DNA of 64,000 nucleotides from Haliscomenobacter sp. (GCF_016718685.1 NZ_JADKCX010000155.1:1-64000), one strand, 5' to 3'. Counted from the first letter of the stretch, positions 27,422-36,780 are shown. Translations and numbers: made by a program. Notes: generated by a model not told the origin, from the letters alone.

Positions 27422-29180
27422 TTACAATCTCGGCGCCTTCGGCTTCACCGGCACCTCAAATGCATTCACCCCCGGCACCTTGAATTTCCGCTTGAACACT
27501 TTATCGTGACAAGTGATGTACATGGTATCAAAATCCTTGCCACCAAAGCACAAATTCGAGACCTGCCCTTTGGTTTTGGGGGTCGGTAAAATGGCATTGA
27601 CGCGGCCTAACTGGTCGAGCACCTGGATCCCCGTGAGCGAAGTGACATAAATGCGCCCGTCCCGATCACATTTCAGGCCATCCGACCAGGCATTTTCATC
27701 GATGTCGCGCACGTGTAGCCAGCCAAAGCGTTGTTTGTAGGCCAGTTTGCCATCGGCCTGAATTTGGTACACCCATACCCAGTGTGAAGCCGATTCGGTG
27801 ACGTACAATTGGGTTTGGTCAGGCGATAAACACAAGCCATTGGCAAATTTCAAGCCTTCATCTACCACTACTTTTTCCCCATTGGGGCGAATCAAATACA
27901 GTTTACTCGGTTTTTCCCGTCCATCGGGCGAAGTGAGGTAGATGTTGCCGTTTTTGGCTACCGTGATGTCATTGCCCGTAATGCTGTCAGCGACAATCGC
28001 CTCTTTGCCATTGGCATCGTAGCTCAGGATTTGTTTGCTGCCCCCAGCTACCGTATACCGTTTTCCATCGGGTCCAAAGGCCGTTCCACTGGCTCGTTTG
28101 GCATCAATGTTGAGGGTAGTCAATTTTCCGTTAAGGTCTATTTTGTAGGTTTTAGACGTAGGAATGTCCTGAAAAAACACCTCGCCCTGGGCATTGGTCG
28201 CCGTTCCTTCGGTGAAGGTATAGCCTTCGCCTACCAATTCCCACTCGGTATTTTCTACCAAAATATCGCTCAAAAACTGGTTTTTGGAAATCCCTTTGGC
28301 CACTGGTTTTGGGTAATCTTTCCACAACCAACGCATGGCTTGCGGGAAAAGGGCGGTGCCATGTTGCCCGTTGTGGCCACCTTCACCCCACACGTGATTG
28401 ACCTCATACCCCGCGAAGACCAATGCCCGTTCCATGGTTTCGTTGGCTTTCCACCAGTCGCCAGCGTAGATGTTGAGGTCGTTGCTGCCGTCTTGCAGGA
28501 AAATGCGGATGGGTTTTGGTTCGTACTTGCGGATCAGCGAAGGGTAGCGATCGGCGCCCCGCAAGTTGACGTAGGTGCCAATGGCGCTGAACACCCGTGA
28601 AAAGGCATCAGGGCGCTCCCCAGGCCGCCGTAAAGGCACACACTGCGCCACTGCTGGAACCACCAATGGCGCGGTCGTTGCCGTTTTGCGATAGCTTTAT
28701 GGTTCGGCCATCGCTGGTTTTTCTTTTTTCTACTTCGGGCAAAATTTCTTCCAGCACAAACCGGGCATAGGCATCACCCAGGCCATCGTATTCAAAACTG
28801 CGGTTGAAGCGATTGAGCGCAGCATCGGGATTGGCGGCTTTGACTTGTCCCGGCGTGATGAATACCCCAATCGTGATGGGCATTTCTTTGGCATGGATCA
28901 AATTGTCGAATACCGTGGGGGCTTTCCACTGGATGCCGTCCTGGTTGACGTACACACAAGCGAGTTTATCGGCACGGTATTGAGCAGGAATGTATATGGA
29001 AACTTCACGCGAGGTTCCGGGGAAGATTTTGGACTCTTCAAACGTAAATTTCAGGATTTCACCCTTGGGTACTCCGGCTTGTTCGGTAGAGGCAGGATCG
29101 CCTGGATAGGTTTCGGTAGGCGTTTGGGCCAATGCCAGGCAGGCATAGCTCAGGAATAGGCTTGCAATCAGTTTTTTCAT
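27422..29180 (-). CDS. esterase fused to SMP-30/gluconolactonase-like beta-propeller (one frameshift)
   Basis: Secreted two-domain hydrolase. The start at 29180 carries signal MKKLIASLFLSYACLALAQ. The N-terminal half is an esterase-D-like alpha/beta hydrolase: REVSIYIPAQYRADKLACVY, the nucleophile-elbow GGSSSGAVCAFTAAW, and a His in GGHNGQHG. The C-terminal half is an SMP-30 propeller: FFQDIPTSKTYKIDLNGK, SGTAFGPDGKRY, GNDITVAKNGNIYLTSPDGR, FANGLCLSPDQTQLYV and WSDGLKCDRDGRIYVTS. A one-base change at about 28613-28625 (AAWGAP versus AAWERPDAFSRVF) splits it. Such fusions are known in Bacteroidota and Planctomycetota, probably for carbohydrate esters. Confidence 0.85.
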
Positions 29181-29242
29181 GTTTATAGTTTATAAGCATG
29201 AAAATAAGTGATTGATGGAAGAATGTTGATGAAAAGAAGAAT

Positions 29243-29306
29243 AAAGTTGAATTTACGGATGAGGAACACTTGAATTCAATGTCCCTCATCCGTATTTTAT
29301 CAACTA
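29243..29306 (-). repeat. inverted repeat with ACGGATGAGG arms
   Basis: ACGGATGAGG (29255-29264) and CCTCATCCGT (29284-29293) match perfectly, and the flanks AGTTGA...TCAACT extend the stem. It lies between the SCP2 gene end and the esterase start and may serve as a terminator for the former. Confidence 0.7.
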
Positions 29307-29596
29307 AACAAAGACTGTAGCTTCATCGCCACACCCATGTCTCCTTTGATCTTCACTTTGCCGCTCATTACCGCCATCATGGGATTCAGGTCACCGCTGC
29401 GTAGCTTCATCAGGGTTTCCAGACTGGTAATAATGGTACAATCCGCGTCTTTGTCTTCGTTGCTAACACTGGGTGTATCGCCACTGAGGTCTACAAAAAC
29501 AGTTCCTTCGTCAAAAGCGAATTTGAGGGTTTTGCCAATGGAAGGTGCTTTGCCTGCCAGTGCTTTGAATTGTTCGGTAATTGCGTCGAGCGTCAT
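29300..29596 (-). CDS. SCP2 sterol-binding domain protein
   Basis: 98 residues, a single SCP2-like domain: TLDAITEQFKALAGKAP, LKFAFDEGTVFVDLSGD, ADCTIITSLETLMKLRSGDL, NPMMAVMSGKVKIKGDMGVA and MKLQSLF. This domain binds lipids or acyl-CoAs in a hydrophobic cavity. Stand-alone bacterial versions are common and of unknown role. Complete, typical size, not obviously in an operon with batD, which follows on the upstream side. Confidence 0.9.
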   Translation of the reverse strand: MTLDAITEQFKALAGKAPSIGKTLKFAFDEGTVFVDLSGDTPSVSNEDKDADCTIITSLETLMKLRSGDLNPMMAVMSGKVKIKGDMGVAMKLQSLFS

Positions 29597-29638
29597 GATG
29601 ATTTTATTAAAAAATTAGCGAATATTCGCTGCAATATA

Positions 29639-31396
29639 CTAATTATTGTCTTCTACCGCCGTTAAAATCTCCAGCGCATTGGTGTACGTTTCTTGCATGG
29701 CGGTGGCATTGGCTTGGCCTGCAAAAAGTGCCATTTCACAGTTTTGTAGTAATTTTTGCAGGCGTTCTACCAATTCGGGCTGCACATTCAATTGAGCCAT
29801 TCCTGCACTGATGTTTTCTTTGGACCAATCGGCTTTGGGAATGTTGAGCTTATCGCCCAAATACCCCAAAATGGCTTTCGAAACCGCATCGTAAAAATCG
29901 CGACTTTGTTTGGCTTGCAGGTGTTGTTCGGCGTGATTGAGGTGGTCGAGGGCAACTTTGCGGGCACTTTTTTGCAGCCGCATCTGATCGCGGCGTTCCT
30001 TGCCAAAGGCGCGCAAATATTGATAAGCCCAAGTACCGCTCCAGGCCAAAAAGGGTGCCAAGGCGATGAACCAAAACAGTGGATTGTTGAACAAAGGTGA
30101 CTTGCCCTTACTCAAGTGGGCAATCGACTTGAGTGGGCGCAGGTCTCCCAGTCCTTCCAAACCATCTCGGCTGGCGCTGATACCCTTGCCGCTGCCTTTG
30201 CGTATGCGCAGCTGGTAGGAGTAGTCTTTAAGCGTCTCGTATTGTTTTGATTCGGAATTGAAAAAGGAAAACTCCGGCTGGATGGTATACTGTCCAGCTT
30301 TTTTGGGCATGATCAGGTATTCCACTGTTTTACGGGACACCCGCAAGCCCCCTGTTTCACTGGCCTCTTCATCCAGCGTACGCGGATCGTATACTTCAAA
30401 GTTATCGCCCAGGTTCAGGTTCGGCGCCCGCACGCGCTTCATGTCGCCATCCCCAGTGAGGGTGAGGCGTAAGGTCAGGGCGTCATCCGTGGTGACCTCG
30501 GTGCGGTTGATGGCGCTGTTCATGTTGAAAATCCCTACCCCACCACTGAAACTAGCCGGAGGGTTGGGCGGCAATGGTTTTACCAAAAGGGCAACTGCTT
30601 CAGTACGTAGGGGAACCCGACGAATTTCAGCACCAAAAGTCAATCCAGTCAAAGGATCGGGGCTACCTCCGGCAACGACCGCCACCTGTAAAGTAGCCGC
30701 ATCGATGTTGAGCTGACCTACTTTTTGAGGATACAGGGCAATGCTGCGCAAAATGCGGGTGTTGTACCGCACTCCGGCTACAATTTCCTCCTCCATCCGA
30801 GAATCGGGGTGCTGAATTTCTTCCACATAAAAACCCACGTAATCGGACTCTTCGACGAAGTTGAAATTTTCCAGGTCAACCCGGGTGTACACTTTATAAT
30901 CGAGTCGAACTTGCTGCCCCAGATAAGCTTCGCGGGCATTGAGGATGGCTTTGACAAATAGTTCTTCTCCTTTTTGAGCTTTTCCTGTGCGGCTTACATT
31001 TTCATTTTTTACCACCTCTACGGTCACGCTGTTGCTGCGCAGAATTTTGCCATTTACTTCGACAGTAGCGGGGCCAAAACTATACGTTCCAATTTTTTTG
31101 GCTTGCAACGCATAAGAAAAAGCCATTTCGCTCGACATACGTCCGTTGACAATGGTCGTGCTGGCACTGCGCGAAGGACCAGATATCAGGGTAAAGGCCG
31201 TGCCAAAAGAAGGGGCTTTGAAGTTGGTGCCCTCGGCGTTGCTCAAGGCAAAAGTTACCTCAAAGAAACTCCCTTCGAGCACTTGTTTGGCATCCGCAAA
31301 AGCACGAAAATCAGGTTTATCGCGCTGAGCCCAAGACAGGTTGGCACAAAAGAGCAATCCAAAAATGATAAAAAAAGGTCTTAACGGGCTCATCAC
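29639..31396 (-). CDS. batD: BatD, aerotolerance-operon protein
   Basis: Exported, membrane-anchored beta-rich protein of the BatD family. Signal MMSPLRPFFIIFGLLFCANL then SWAQ; repeated Ig-like BatD modules (FFEVTFALSNAEGTNFKAPS, EELFVKAILNAREAYLGQQV, VTTDDALTLRLTLTGDGDMK) and a C-terminal membrane helix (LFWFIALAPFLAWSGTWAYQ) followed by a cytoplasmic helical tail. 585 residues, intact. Bat proteins support stress tolerance and cell-envelope integrity; their biochemical function is unsettled. Last gene of the moxR-bat operon. Confidence 0.92.
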   Translation of the reverse strand: MMSPLRPFFIIFGLLFCANLSWAQRDKPDFRAFADAKQVLEGSFFEVTFALSNAEGTNFKAPSFGTAFTLISGPSRSASTTIVNGRMSSEMAFSYALQAKKIGTYSFGPATVEVNGKILRSNSVTVEVVKNENVSRTGKAQKGEELFVKAILNAREAYLGQQVRLDYKVYTRVDLENFNFVEESDYVGFYVEEIQHPDSRMEEEIVAGVRYNTRILRSIALYPQKVGQLNIDAATLQVAVVAGGSPDPLTGLTFGAEIRRVPLRTEAVALLVKPLPPNPPASFSGGVGIFNMNSAINRTEVTTDDALTLRLTLTGDGDMKRVRAPNLNLGDNFEVYDPRTLDEEASETGGLRVSRKTVEYLIMPKKAGQYTIQPEFSFFNSESKQYETLKDYSYQLRIRKGSGKGISASRDGLEGLGDLRPLKSIAHLSKGKSPLFNNPLFWFIALAPFLAWSGTWAYQYLRAFGKERRDQMRLQKSARKVALDHLNHAEQHLQAKQSRDFYDAVSKAILGYLGDKLNIPKADWSKENISAGMAQLNVQPELVERLQKLLQNCEMALFAGQANATAMQETYTNALEILTAVEDNN

Positions 31397-31398
31397 AG

Positions 31399-31959
31399 TT
31401 ATAGCTTGTACGTTTTGCGTTTTTTCTTGGGTTCTTCACCGGGCTTTGGCGCTGGTTCTAATCCAGGAAATTGGAAATCGCGAAACGAGGGAAAATCACG
31501 AAACGAGGGAAAATTGCGGTCTAAACCAAAAAAGTCATCTTGACCTTCCTTCTCCCGAGGATCTATTTTAATACCTTCCGGATTGGGCCATACGTGCACC
31601 TCCAGCGCTTTGGTTTCTAAGGCTTTTCCATTGACGTCAATGGATGCAATGGGAATAAAAAAAGACCCGGTTTCCTTGGGTTGAATGTAAAAGCTGTATT
31701 CAATGGTTTGGTTGATTTCCCCATTGGCCATCGAGACACTGGAGAACGTATTGGGTCCGCTGACGACCATGAAATGTGGCTCGAATTTGGGTGCTTCAAA
31801 ATTGCGCCCTTCGCCATTTTCCAAGATGAAAGACACTTTGACATCATTGCCCAAAAGGATCGAGTCGCTGCTTACCTTCACGGTAAAGGTAGCATTTTTC
31901 TGAGCCATCATTGCAGTGCTGAACAGCAGTGCGAGGGAGAACAAGATCAGCTTTTGCAT
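31399..31959 (-). CDS. short BatD-like protein
   Basis: 186 residues from ATG 31959 (MQKLILFSLALLFSTAMMAQ); the longer frame up to 32034 runs through intergenic repeat. One BatD-type Ig module: FTVKVSSDSILLGNDVKVSF, ENGEGRNFEAPKFEPHFMVV, ANGEINQTIEYSFYIQPKET. The rest of BatD, including the membrane anchor, is missing. The C-terminus has a near-perfect tandem FPSFRDFPSFRDF and ends in a Pro/Lys-rich tail. It lies directly upstream of full-length BatD and looks like a duplicated first module, still exported but free in the periplasm. Confidence 0.78.
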   Translation of the reverse strand: MQKLILFSLALLFSTAMMAQKNATFTVKVSSDSILLGNDVKVSFILENGEGRNFEAPKFEPHFMVVSGPNTFSSVSMANGEINQTIEYSFYIQPKETGSFFIPIASIDVNGKALETKALEVHVWPNPEGIKIDPREKEGQDDFFGLDRNFPSFRDFPSFRDFQFPGLEPAPKPGEEPKKKRKTYKL

Positions 31960-32050
31960 GAGCTTTTTAGAAGATTTTAAGTTTGGGTGGTTGTCGAGGT
32001 TCGGTAAGGTTCCCAAGTTTGTGATGTCCAGCATTCATGCACATTGCCTG

Positions 32051-32091
32051 CGCTAAACTTTTCAACTTTTCAACGCTAAACTTTTCAACCC
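32051..32091 (-). repeat. single arm of GTTGAAAAG word repeat
   Basis: CGCTAAACTTTTCAACTTTT and CAACGCTAAACTTTTCAACC: direct repeats of a CTTTTCAA word between batC and the short batD gene. No opposing arm is seen nearby, so this looks like half of the usual structure. Confidence 0.6.
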
Positions 32092-32097
32092 TCTAAT

Positions 32098-32829
32098 TTA
32101 CCAGTCTTTCCCGGACTTTGGTTTTCCTTGGGCTTTTTTCATTTTTCCTTGCACTTTTCGTTCCTCCTCATCCATAATTTTCAGCAGGTTTTCGGCTTCC
32201 TTTTGGCTGAGGTTGGGGGGCGGCGCTTGTTTCTGTTGCTGGTCTTGGGGTTGGCCTTGATTTTGCTGCGGATTTTTTCCTTGCTTGGGGTCCTGGTTGG
32301 GTTTTTGGCCCTGGTTCGACTGCGGTGGCGGTTGGTTCTGGTTTTGCTTTTGATCCTCACTGGAAGAACGTTGCTTTTTTTGTTCTTCTTGTTTTTTGCG
32401 TTGTTGCGCCAGTGCGAGATTGAATTTGGTTTCTTTATCGGCGGGGTTTAAACGCAAGGCTTGTTTGTAGGCCGCCACACTTTTTTCCAAATCGTTCAAC
32501 TGAAAATGGGTATTGCCCAGGTTGTGGTAAGCCGCAGCTTTGTCACTGGGTGTCGTGGCTTTTTTGGCGGCATTTTCATACCGAGTAACGGCCTCCTGGT
32601 AGCGTTTTTGTTGGTAAATGGCGTTGCCGAGGTTGTACTGCCCTTTGGGGCTATTTTTGCGCTCCAGGGCTTTACGGTAATTACTTTCCGAGTCAGCGTA
32701 GCGTTTTTCCAGGTATTCCTGATCCCCTCGGCGCAATAGGGAGTGGGCGGTTTGCGCAGCCAGGCTATTGGTTTGGAGTATTCCCAAACCCAACATCAAC
32801 AAAGAAACAAAAGTGCGCATTGTTTTCAT
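32098..32829 (-). CDS. batC: BatC, TPR protein of the aerotolerance operon
   Basis: Exported TPR protein. Signal MRTFVSLLMLGLGILQTNSL; about three TPRs (RGDQEYLEKRYADSESNYRK, GQYNLGNAIYQQKRYQEAVT, YHNLGNTHFQLNDLEKSVAA). A striking low-complexity C-terminal stretch follows, rich in Gln, Asn, Pro and Lys (QKQNQNQPPPQSNQGQKPNQ), and then KEAENLLKIMDEEERKVQGK. BatC homologs have such tails. Its 5-prime end overlaps batB by four bases. TPR scaffolding with the two VWA proteins is inferred from the family. Confidence 0.88.
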   Translation of the reverse strand: MKTMRTFVSLLMLGLGILQTNSLAAQTAHSLLRRGDQEYLEKRYADSESNYRKALERKNSPKGQYNLGNAIYQQKRYQEAVTRYENAAKKATTPSDKAAAYHNLGNTHFQLNDLEKSVAAYKQALRLNPADKETKFNLALAQQRKKQEEQKKQRSSSEDQKQNQNQPPPQSNQGQKPNQDPKQGKNPQQNQGQPQDQQQKQAPPPNLSQKEAENLLKIMDEEERKVQGKMKKAQGKPKSGKDW

Positions 32830-33878
32830 AAGCCAGTCTTTACTCCTTTTTTAAACAAAACACCTTTTGAAGTAGTTTTTGCACGTTGGCGATAATGCAT
32901 CAAAAACTCGCCCAGTAAAAACCCAAGACCAATGAGCAAAAAAACCTGAAAATGGCTACGGTATTCGGATACTACCCGTTGTTCGTACTCGCGTTTCTCT
33001 ACCTTGTTCAATTTGTCAAGTAAGGCATCTACCAAGACATCGGGCTCCGCACTCAAGCGAAAAAAACTACCGCCACCCAAAGTTGCCAGTTTGCGCAATA
33101 CCGCAGCATTTAGCTTGGACAGTACAGGTTTGCCGCTGATGTCGCGTTTGTAATCGGCCATGCCATTTTCATCCATGAAGGGCACAAACCCTCCTTCTTC
33201 ACTACCGATACCAATGGTAAAGATTTTCATTCCTGCGCGGGCAGCCTGGCGTGCCTGGGTTTCTGCCCGAGCTTCGTGGTCTTCGCCATCGGTAATGACC
33301 AATACCACCCGGTTACCGTTGCTTTTGCTGGTATTTTGTTGTGCTATGGCTAAGGCTTCACCAATAGAGGTCCCTTGGCTGCTGATCATGTCCGGATTGG
33401 CGCTCTGTAGCAACAGGCTCACTGCTTCGTAATCGGTCGTCAGGGGCACTTGCATATACGCTTCGCCGGCAAAAAGGATCACGCCCAAACGGTTACCACT
33501 CAATTTTTCAATCAATTGCAGGCACAAGCGCTGCCCCTGAATCAGTCGACTGGGGGCAATGTCCTGGCACAACATACTCTGCGAAATATCCAGGGCAAAA
33601 ATGATGTCGATGCTTTGCCGCCGAACAGCCTGGGTTTTGGTTCCCCATTGTGGATTGGCCAGGGCGATGGCGATGAAAAACAAGCCAATGAGGAACAGGA
33701 TATTTTTGCTGCGCAGTCTGTCCGGCGAACGGTCAGGCATCAGGCGTTGAATCAACTCTGGGTTCCCCATGCGCGCCAAGGCTTTTTTGCGCGCATAGGA
33801 AGCTCCCACCATCAGCAAAATCAGGATGGGCAGTAAGGCCAATGCGTACAAATAAACCGGGTGCTCAAAACGAAACAT
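32826..33878 (-). CDS. batB: BatB, membrane VWA protein
   Basis: Von Willebrand A domain protein anchored by N- and C-terminal helices. YLYALALLPILILLMVGA (about 10-27) and IGLFFIAIALA (about 64-74) are membrane spans; the MIDAS motif DISQS lies in FALDISQSMLCQD, followed by LGVILFAGEAYMQVPLTTDY and VVLVITDGEDHEA. A C-terminal helix, FQVFLLIGLGFLLGEFLM, closes it. 350 residues, intact. VWA domains bind protein partners through a metal; here probably BatA/BatC. Confidence 0.93.
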   Translation of the reverse strand: MFRFEHPVYLYALALLPILILLMVGASYARKKALARMGNPELIQRLMPDRSPDRLRSKNILFLIGLFFIAIALANPQWGTKTQAVRRQSIDIIFALDISQSMLCQDIAPSRLIQGQRLCLQLIEKLSGNRLGVILFAGEAYMQVPLTTDYEAVSLLLQSANPDMISSQGTSIGEALAIAQQNTSKSNGNRVVLVITDGEDHEARAETQARQAARAGMKIFTIGIGSEEGGFVPFMDENGMADYKRDISGKPVLSKLNAAVLRKLATLGGGSFFRLSAEPDVLVDALLDKLNKVEKREYEQRVVSEYRSHFQVFLLIGLGFLLGEFLMHYRQRAKTTSKGVLFKKGVKTGL

Positions 33879-33885
33879 AATTTGA

Positions 33886-33948
33886 AAGTTGAGTAGTTGA
33901 GTACTTGAGTAAGTCGCTGCGGTAGCCTCAACTTCTCAACTTCTCAAC
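33886..33948 (-). repeat. intergenic word hairpin, GTTGAG type (batA/batB gap)
   Basis: Plus-strand left arm GTTGAGTAGTTGAGTACTTG; right arm CCTCAACTTCTCAACTTCTC; spacer around AGTCGCTGCGGTAG. It fills the gap within a single functional operon. In the transcribed direction GTTGAGAAGTTGAG comes first. Confidence 0.8.
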
Positions 33949-33952
33949 CATC

Positions 33953-34939
33953 TTATGGCAAACTCCTCAACCAGGTTTGTCGCAAAACAAACTCGGCAAG
34001 TAAAAAGATCAATCCTAAAAATACCCAACGATGAAACTCCTCGCTGTATTTTTTGATGCGGGTTACCTGGATTTCGGTTTTTTCCAAGCGGTCGATGGTA
34101 TTGTAAATTTCCCGCAAATCCTGGTTGTTTTTGGCCCGAAAATATTGTCCACCGGTCATGCGGGCAATTTCGCGCAGCAGTTCTTCGTCAATTTCCACCT
34201 GGGCATAGTCCAAAAAGAAACTGCCATCGCTGAGGCGGCTCACCGGGGTAAGGGCTTCGCCAATGGTTCCGACGCCGATGGAATACACTTTGATGCCCAA
34301 TTCTTTGGCCAATTCACCCGCAGTGAGGGGTTTGAAATAGCCCACATTGTTGACCCCGTCGGTGAGCAAGATGATGACTTTACTTTTGGCCGGGCTTTTT
34401 TTCAAGCGGTTGACTGCTCCGGCTAGCCCCATGCCGATGGCAGTACCATCCTCCAGATTGCCGCATTCGAGTTGTTCCAGGAAGGTTTCCAGAATCTTGT
34501 GATCGGTTGTCAGTGGGCATTGGGTGAAGGCTTCTCCGGCAAAAACCACCAGACCAATGCGGTCATGTGGGCGCCCTTTAACAAATTCAGCCGCCATTTT
34601 TTTACTGACCTCCAAGCGGTTGGGCTCAAAATCCTGGGCCAGCATGCTACTCGATAAGTCCATTGACAACATAATGTCGATGCCATTGGCTTTGATTTTT
34701 TCCTCTTTGAGTACCAGTTGAGGGCGTGCAAGAGCAATCACCAGGGCAGCAAACCCCAAGGCACGAAAAATCGGCAACCAGCGGCGCAACTTTGCCTTTA
34801 ATGTTTCTACCCCGGCAATCCCTTGCAGGCTCGGCAGGGTCACTGCAGCGTGCCTTTGCTTTTGCTGTTGCCAGTACCATCTGGCCAGGATGGGCAGCAA
34901 CAAAAGCAGCAGTAAGAAATAAGGATGTAGAAATTTCAT
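33953..34939 (-). CDS. batA: BatA, membrane VWA protein
   Basis: VWA protein of the aerotolerance operon. N-terminal membrane segment FLHPYFLLLLLLLPILARWY, second span ALGFAALVIALA, MIDAS motif DLSSS in MLSMDLSSSMLAQDF, then LVVFAGEAFTQCPLTTDH and KVIILLTDGVNNVG. C-terminal helix WVFLGLIFLLAEFVLR. 328 residues, intact. BatA and BatB are paralogs in tandem, as in other Bacteroidota. Confidence 0.93.
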   Translation of the reverse strand: MKFLHPYFLLLLLLLPILARWYWQQQKQRHAAVTLPSLQGIAGVETLKAKLRRWLPIFRALGFAALVIALARPQLVLKEEKIKANGIDIMLSMDLSSSMLAQDFEPNRLEVSKKMAAEFVKGRPHDRIGLVVFAGEAFTQCPLTTDHKILETFLEQLECGNLEDGTAIGMGLAGAVNRLKKSPAKSKVIILLTDGVNNVGYFKPLTAGELAKELGIKVYSIGVGTIGEALTPVSRLSDGSFFLDYAQVEIDEELLREIARMTGGQYFRAKNNQDLREIYNTIDRLEKTEIQVTRIKKYSEEFHRWVFLGLIFLLAEFVLRQTWLRSLP

Positions 34940-34945
34940 CGTCGC

Positions 34946-35905
34946 TTAGGTTGTTGTCGGTTGTAAGTCTGCTTTGGTTTGTTCTACAAACGTTTTTACA
35001 CTTTGTAGCGCTTCCAGGTGAAAACTCAGTGGTGGCTCTGCTTTGGCAAATTTCACCAAATCGGCGGTTTGCAACATCTGCCGCAACTGCAAGCGCCAGT
35101 CTTCTGGAATCTGAATGCTGCGCAGAGATTCCAAAATGTCATCGGTGGTTGATTCCAATGCATGGATGCCGTAACGGCCTTCCAGGTACTCGCGCAAAAT
35201 ATAGGTGAGTTCGGTTTGGAAAGTATTTATTTCTCCGCGATCAAGTAGGTCAGAGCGCTCCAACTCCGCCAATTTGGCCAACGCAGTTTCATGGGCAGGG
35301 GGGGGTGGAGGTGGAGGCAATACGATTGCCGGTTGTTGTCTGCGTTTTTTGCGCACGATGTAATAAATACTCAATCCCACGAGCGTAAGCAAAACCAATA
35401 CAATGAGTAGTGGAAAGATGAAATCACTCATTTTGACTTCTTCCCGGTTGATGTTTTTGATGGCACGCAGGGTGTCTCTTTCTGAGTTGACCGGGATAGA
35501 AGTGACCTTGAGTTGGAGGGGCGCAGGGGTATTGGCACTCTTGGTCAATCCATCCTCTTCATAGTCTACAGCAATGATCGGGATGTTGTAATCTCCAGCT
35601 TCAAAACTGGTAAGTACAAACTGCTGCTCTAGGATTTGTTGGGGAGATTGGGCAATGCTGAGCACCGAGCCACGATCAACCAACTCTATTTTGGGCACCG
35701 CCTGTAGTGCTTCTTTTAACTTGACTTCTTTGAATTTCAGGTCGCTCGGCATACTGATTTGTATCGTCAAGCGCACTTGATCGCCAATCAGAATTTCCTG
35801 GCTTTTGAGCTGAGCGGTGACATTGACTTGCGCCAATAAGCTAGTGCTACCAACAACCAGGGTGACTAGGCAAAAGGAAAAGATGTTAAACCACTTTGCA
35901 CTCAT
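34946..35905 (-). CDS. BatD-like membrane protein between DUF58 and batA
   Basis: 319 residues: a signal peptide (WFNIFSFCLVTLVVGSTSLL), an N-terminal BatD-like beta domain (VTAQLKSQEILIGDQVRLTI), a membrane helix FIFPLLIVLVLLTLVGLSIY, a basic stretch, an eight-proline run, then a cytoplasmic helical domain with LTYILREYLEGRYGIHALES and TTDDILESLRS. The last part resembles the DUF4381-type tail seen in moxR-bat operons. It overlaps the DUF58 gene by four bases, implying translational coupling. Confidence 0.8.
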   Translation of the reverse strand: MSAKWFNIFSFCLVTLVVGSTSLLAQVNVTAQLKSQEILIGDQVRLTIQISMPSDLKFKEVKLKEALQAVPKIELVDRGSVLSIAQSPQQILEQQFVLTSFEAGDYNIPIIAVDYEEDGLTKSANTPAPLQLKVTSIPVNSERDTLRAIKNINREEVKMSDFIFPLLIVLVLLTLVGLSIYYIVRKKRRQQPAIVLPPPPPPPAHETALAKLAELERSDLLDRGEINTFQTELTYILREYLEGRYGIHALESTTDDILESLRSIQIPEDWRLQLRQMLQTADLVKFAKAEPPLSFHLEALQSVKTFVEQTKADLQPTTT

Positions 35906-36774
35906 GAGCCAGAACGTTTTTTAAAAAACTGATGCAAAGCCGTGGTGTAGGATTCGGTCGTGAGGATGTCCAAATTGTCGGCACCACATTTCAGGAAAGC
36001 GTTGCGGTAGTATTGGTAATTGCGTTCGTACCAGTCGGCATAAGTATTTCTTACTTTGCTCGAGGAGGTATCCAGCCAATTGAGCGCTCCGGTTTCTGCA
36101 TCGAGCGCGTGTACCAAACCAATATTGGGCAAAGTTGCCTCCGCCGGATCGGCGATGCGCACCCCCACCAAATCGTGTTTGCGCGAAGCTATCCGCAGGG
36201 GTTCTTCGTACCCCTCTCCCATGAAGTCACTGATCAAAAAACAGATGCTGCGTTTTTTGATGATGCTTTGGAAATACTGTAAGGCTTTGCCGATTTGAGT
36301 GCCTTTACCCTTGGGCTGAAAATCAATCAACTCGCGGATGATGCGCAGGATGTGTTGTTTGCCTTTTTGAGCCGGAATGAACAACTCGATTTGGTCGGTA
36401 AAAAGGATCAAGCCTACTTTATCGTTGTTGGTGATGGCCGAAAATGCCACCAGGGCGCTGATTTCGGTGATGATTTCGGATTTGAACTGCTGCACTGTAC
36501 CAAAATGCGCCGAACGGCTGATGTCGACCAGCAAAATCACCGTAAGTTCACGCTCCTCCTCAAAAATTTTGATGTGTGGCTCTCCCGTACGCGCCGTTAC
36601 GTTCCAGTCGATGTTGCGCACATCGTCGCCGTACTGATAATTGCGTACCTCACTGAACGACATGCCCCGGCCCTTGAAAGCGCTGTGGTATTCACCCGAA
36701 AACAGGTGTTTACTCAAGCCTTTCATCTTGATTTCGATCTTGCGGACTTTTTTGAGCAATTCGCTGGTCTCCAT
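35902..36774 (-). CDS. DUF58 domain protein of the moxR-bat operon
   Basis: 290 residues with a DUF58 core inside a VWA-like fold: HSAFKGRGMSFSEVRNYQYG, DDVRNIDWNVTARTGEPHIK (the family signature) and VILLVDISRSAHFG, where the MIDAS-like DISRS is present. LILFTDQIELFIPAQKGKQH and CFLISDFMGEGYE follow. DUF58 proteins accompany MoxR ATPases and VWA proteins and are thought to link the ATPase to them. Intact. Confidence 0.92.
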   Translation of the reverse strand: METSELLKKVRKIEIKMKGLSKHLFSGEYHSAFKGRGMSFSEVRNYQYGDDVRNIDWNVTARTGEPHIKIFEEERELTVILLVDISRSAHFGTVQQFKSEIITEISALVAFSAITNNDKVGLILFTDQIELFIPAQKGKQHILRIIRELIDFQPKGKGTQIGKALQYFQSIIKKRSICFLISDFMGEGYEEPLRIASRKHDLVGVRIADPAEATLPNIGLVHALDAETGALNWLDTSSSKVRNTYADWYERNYQYYRNAFLKCGADNLDILTTESYTTALHQFFKKRSGS

Positions 36775-36780
36775 GGAAAG

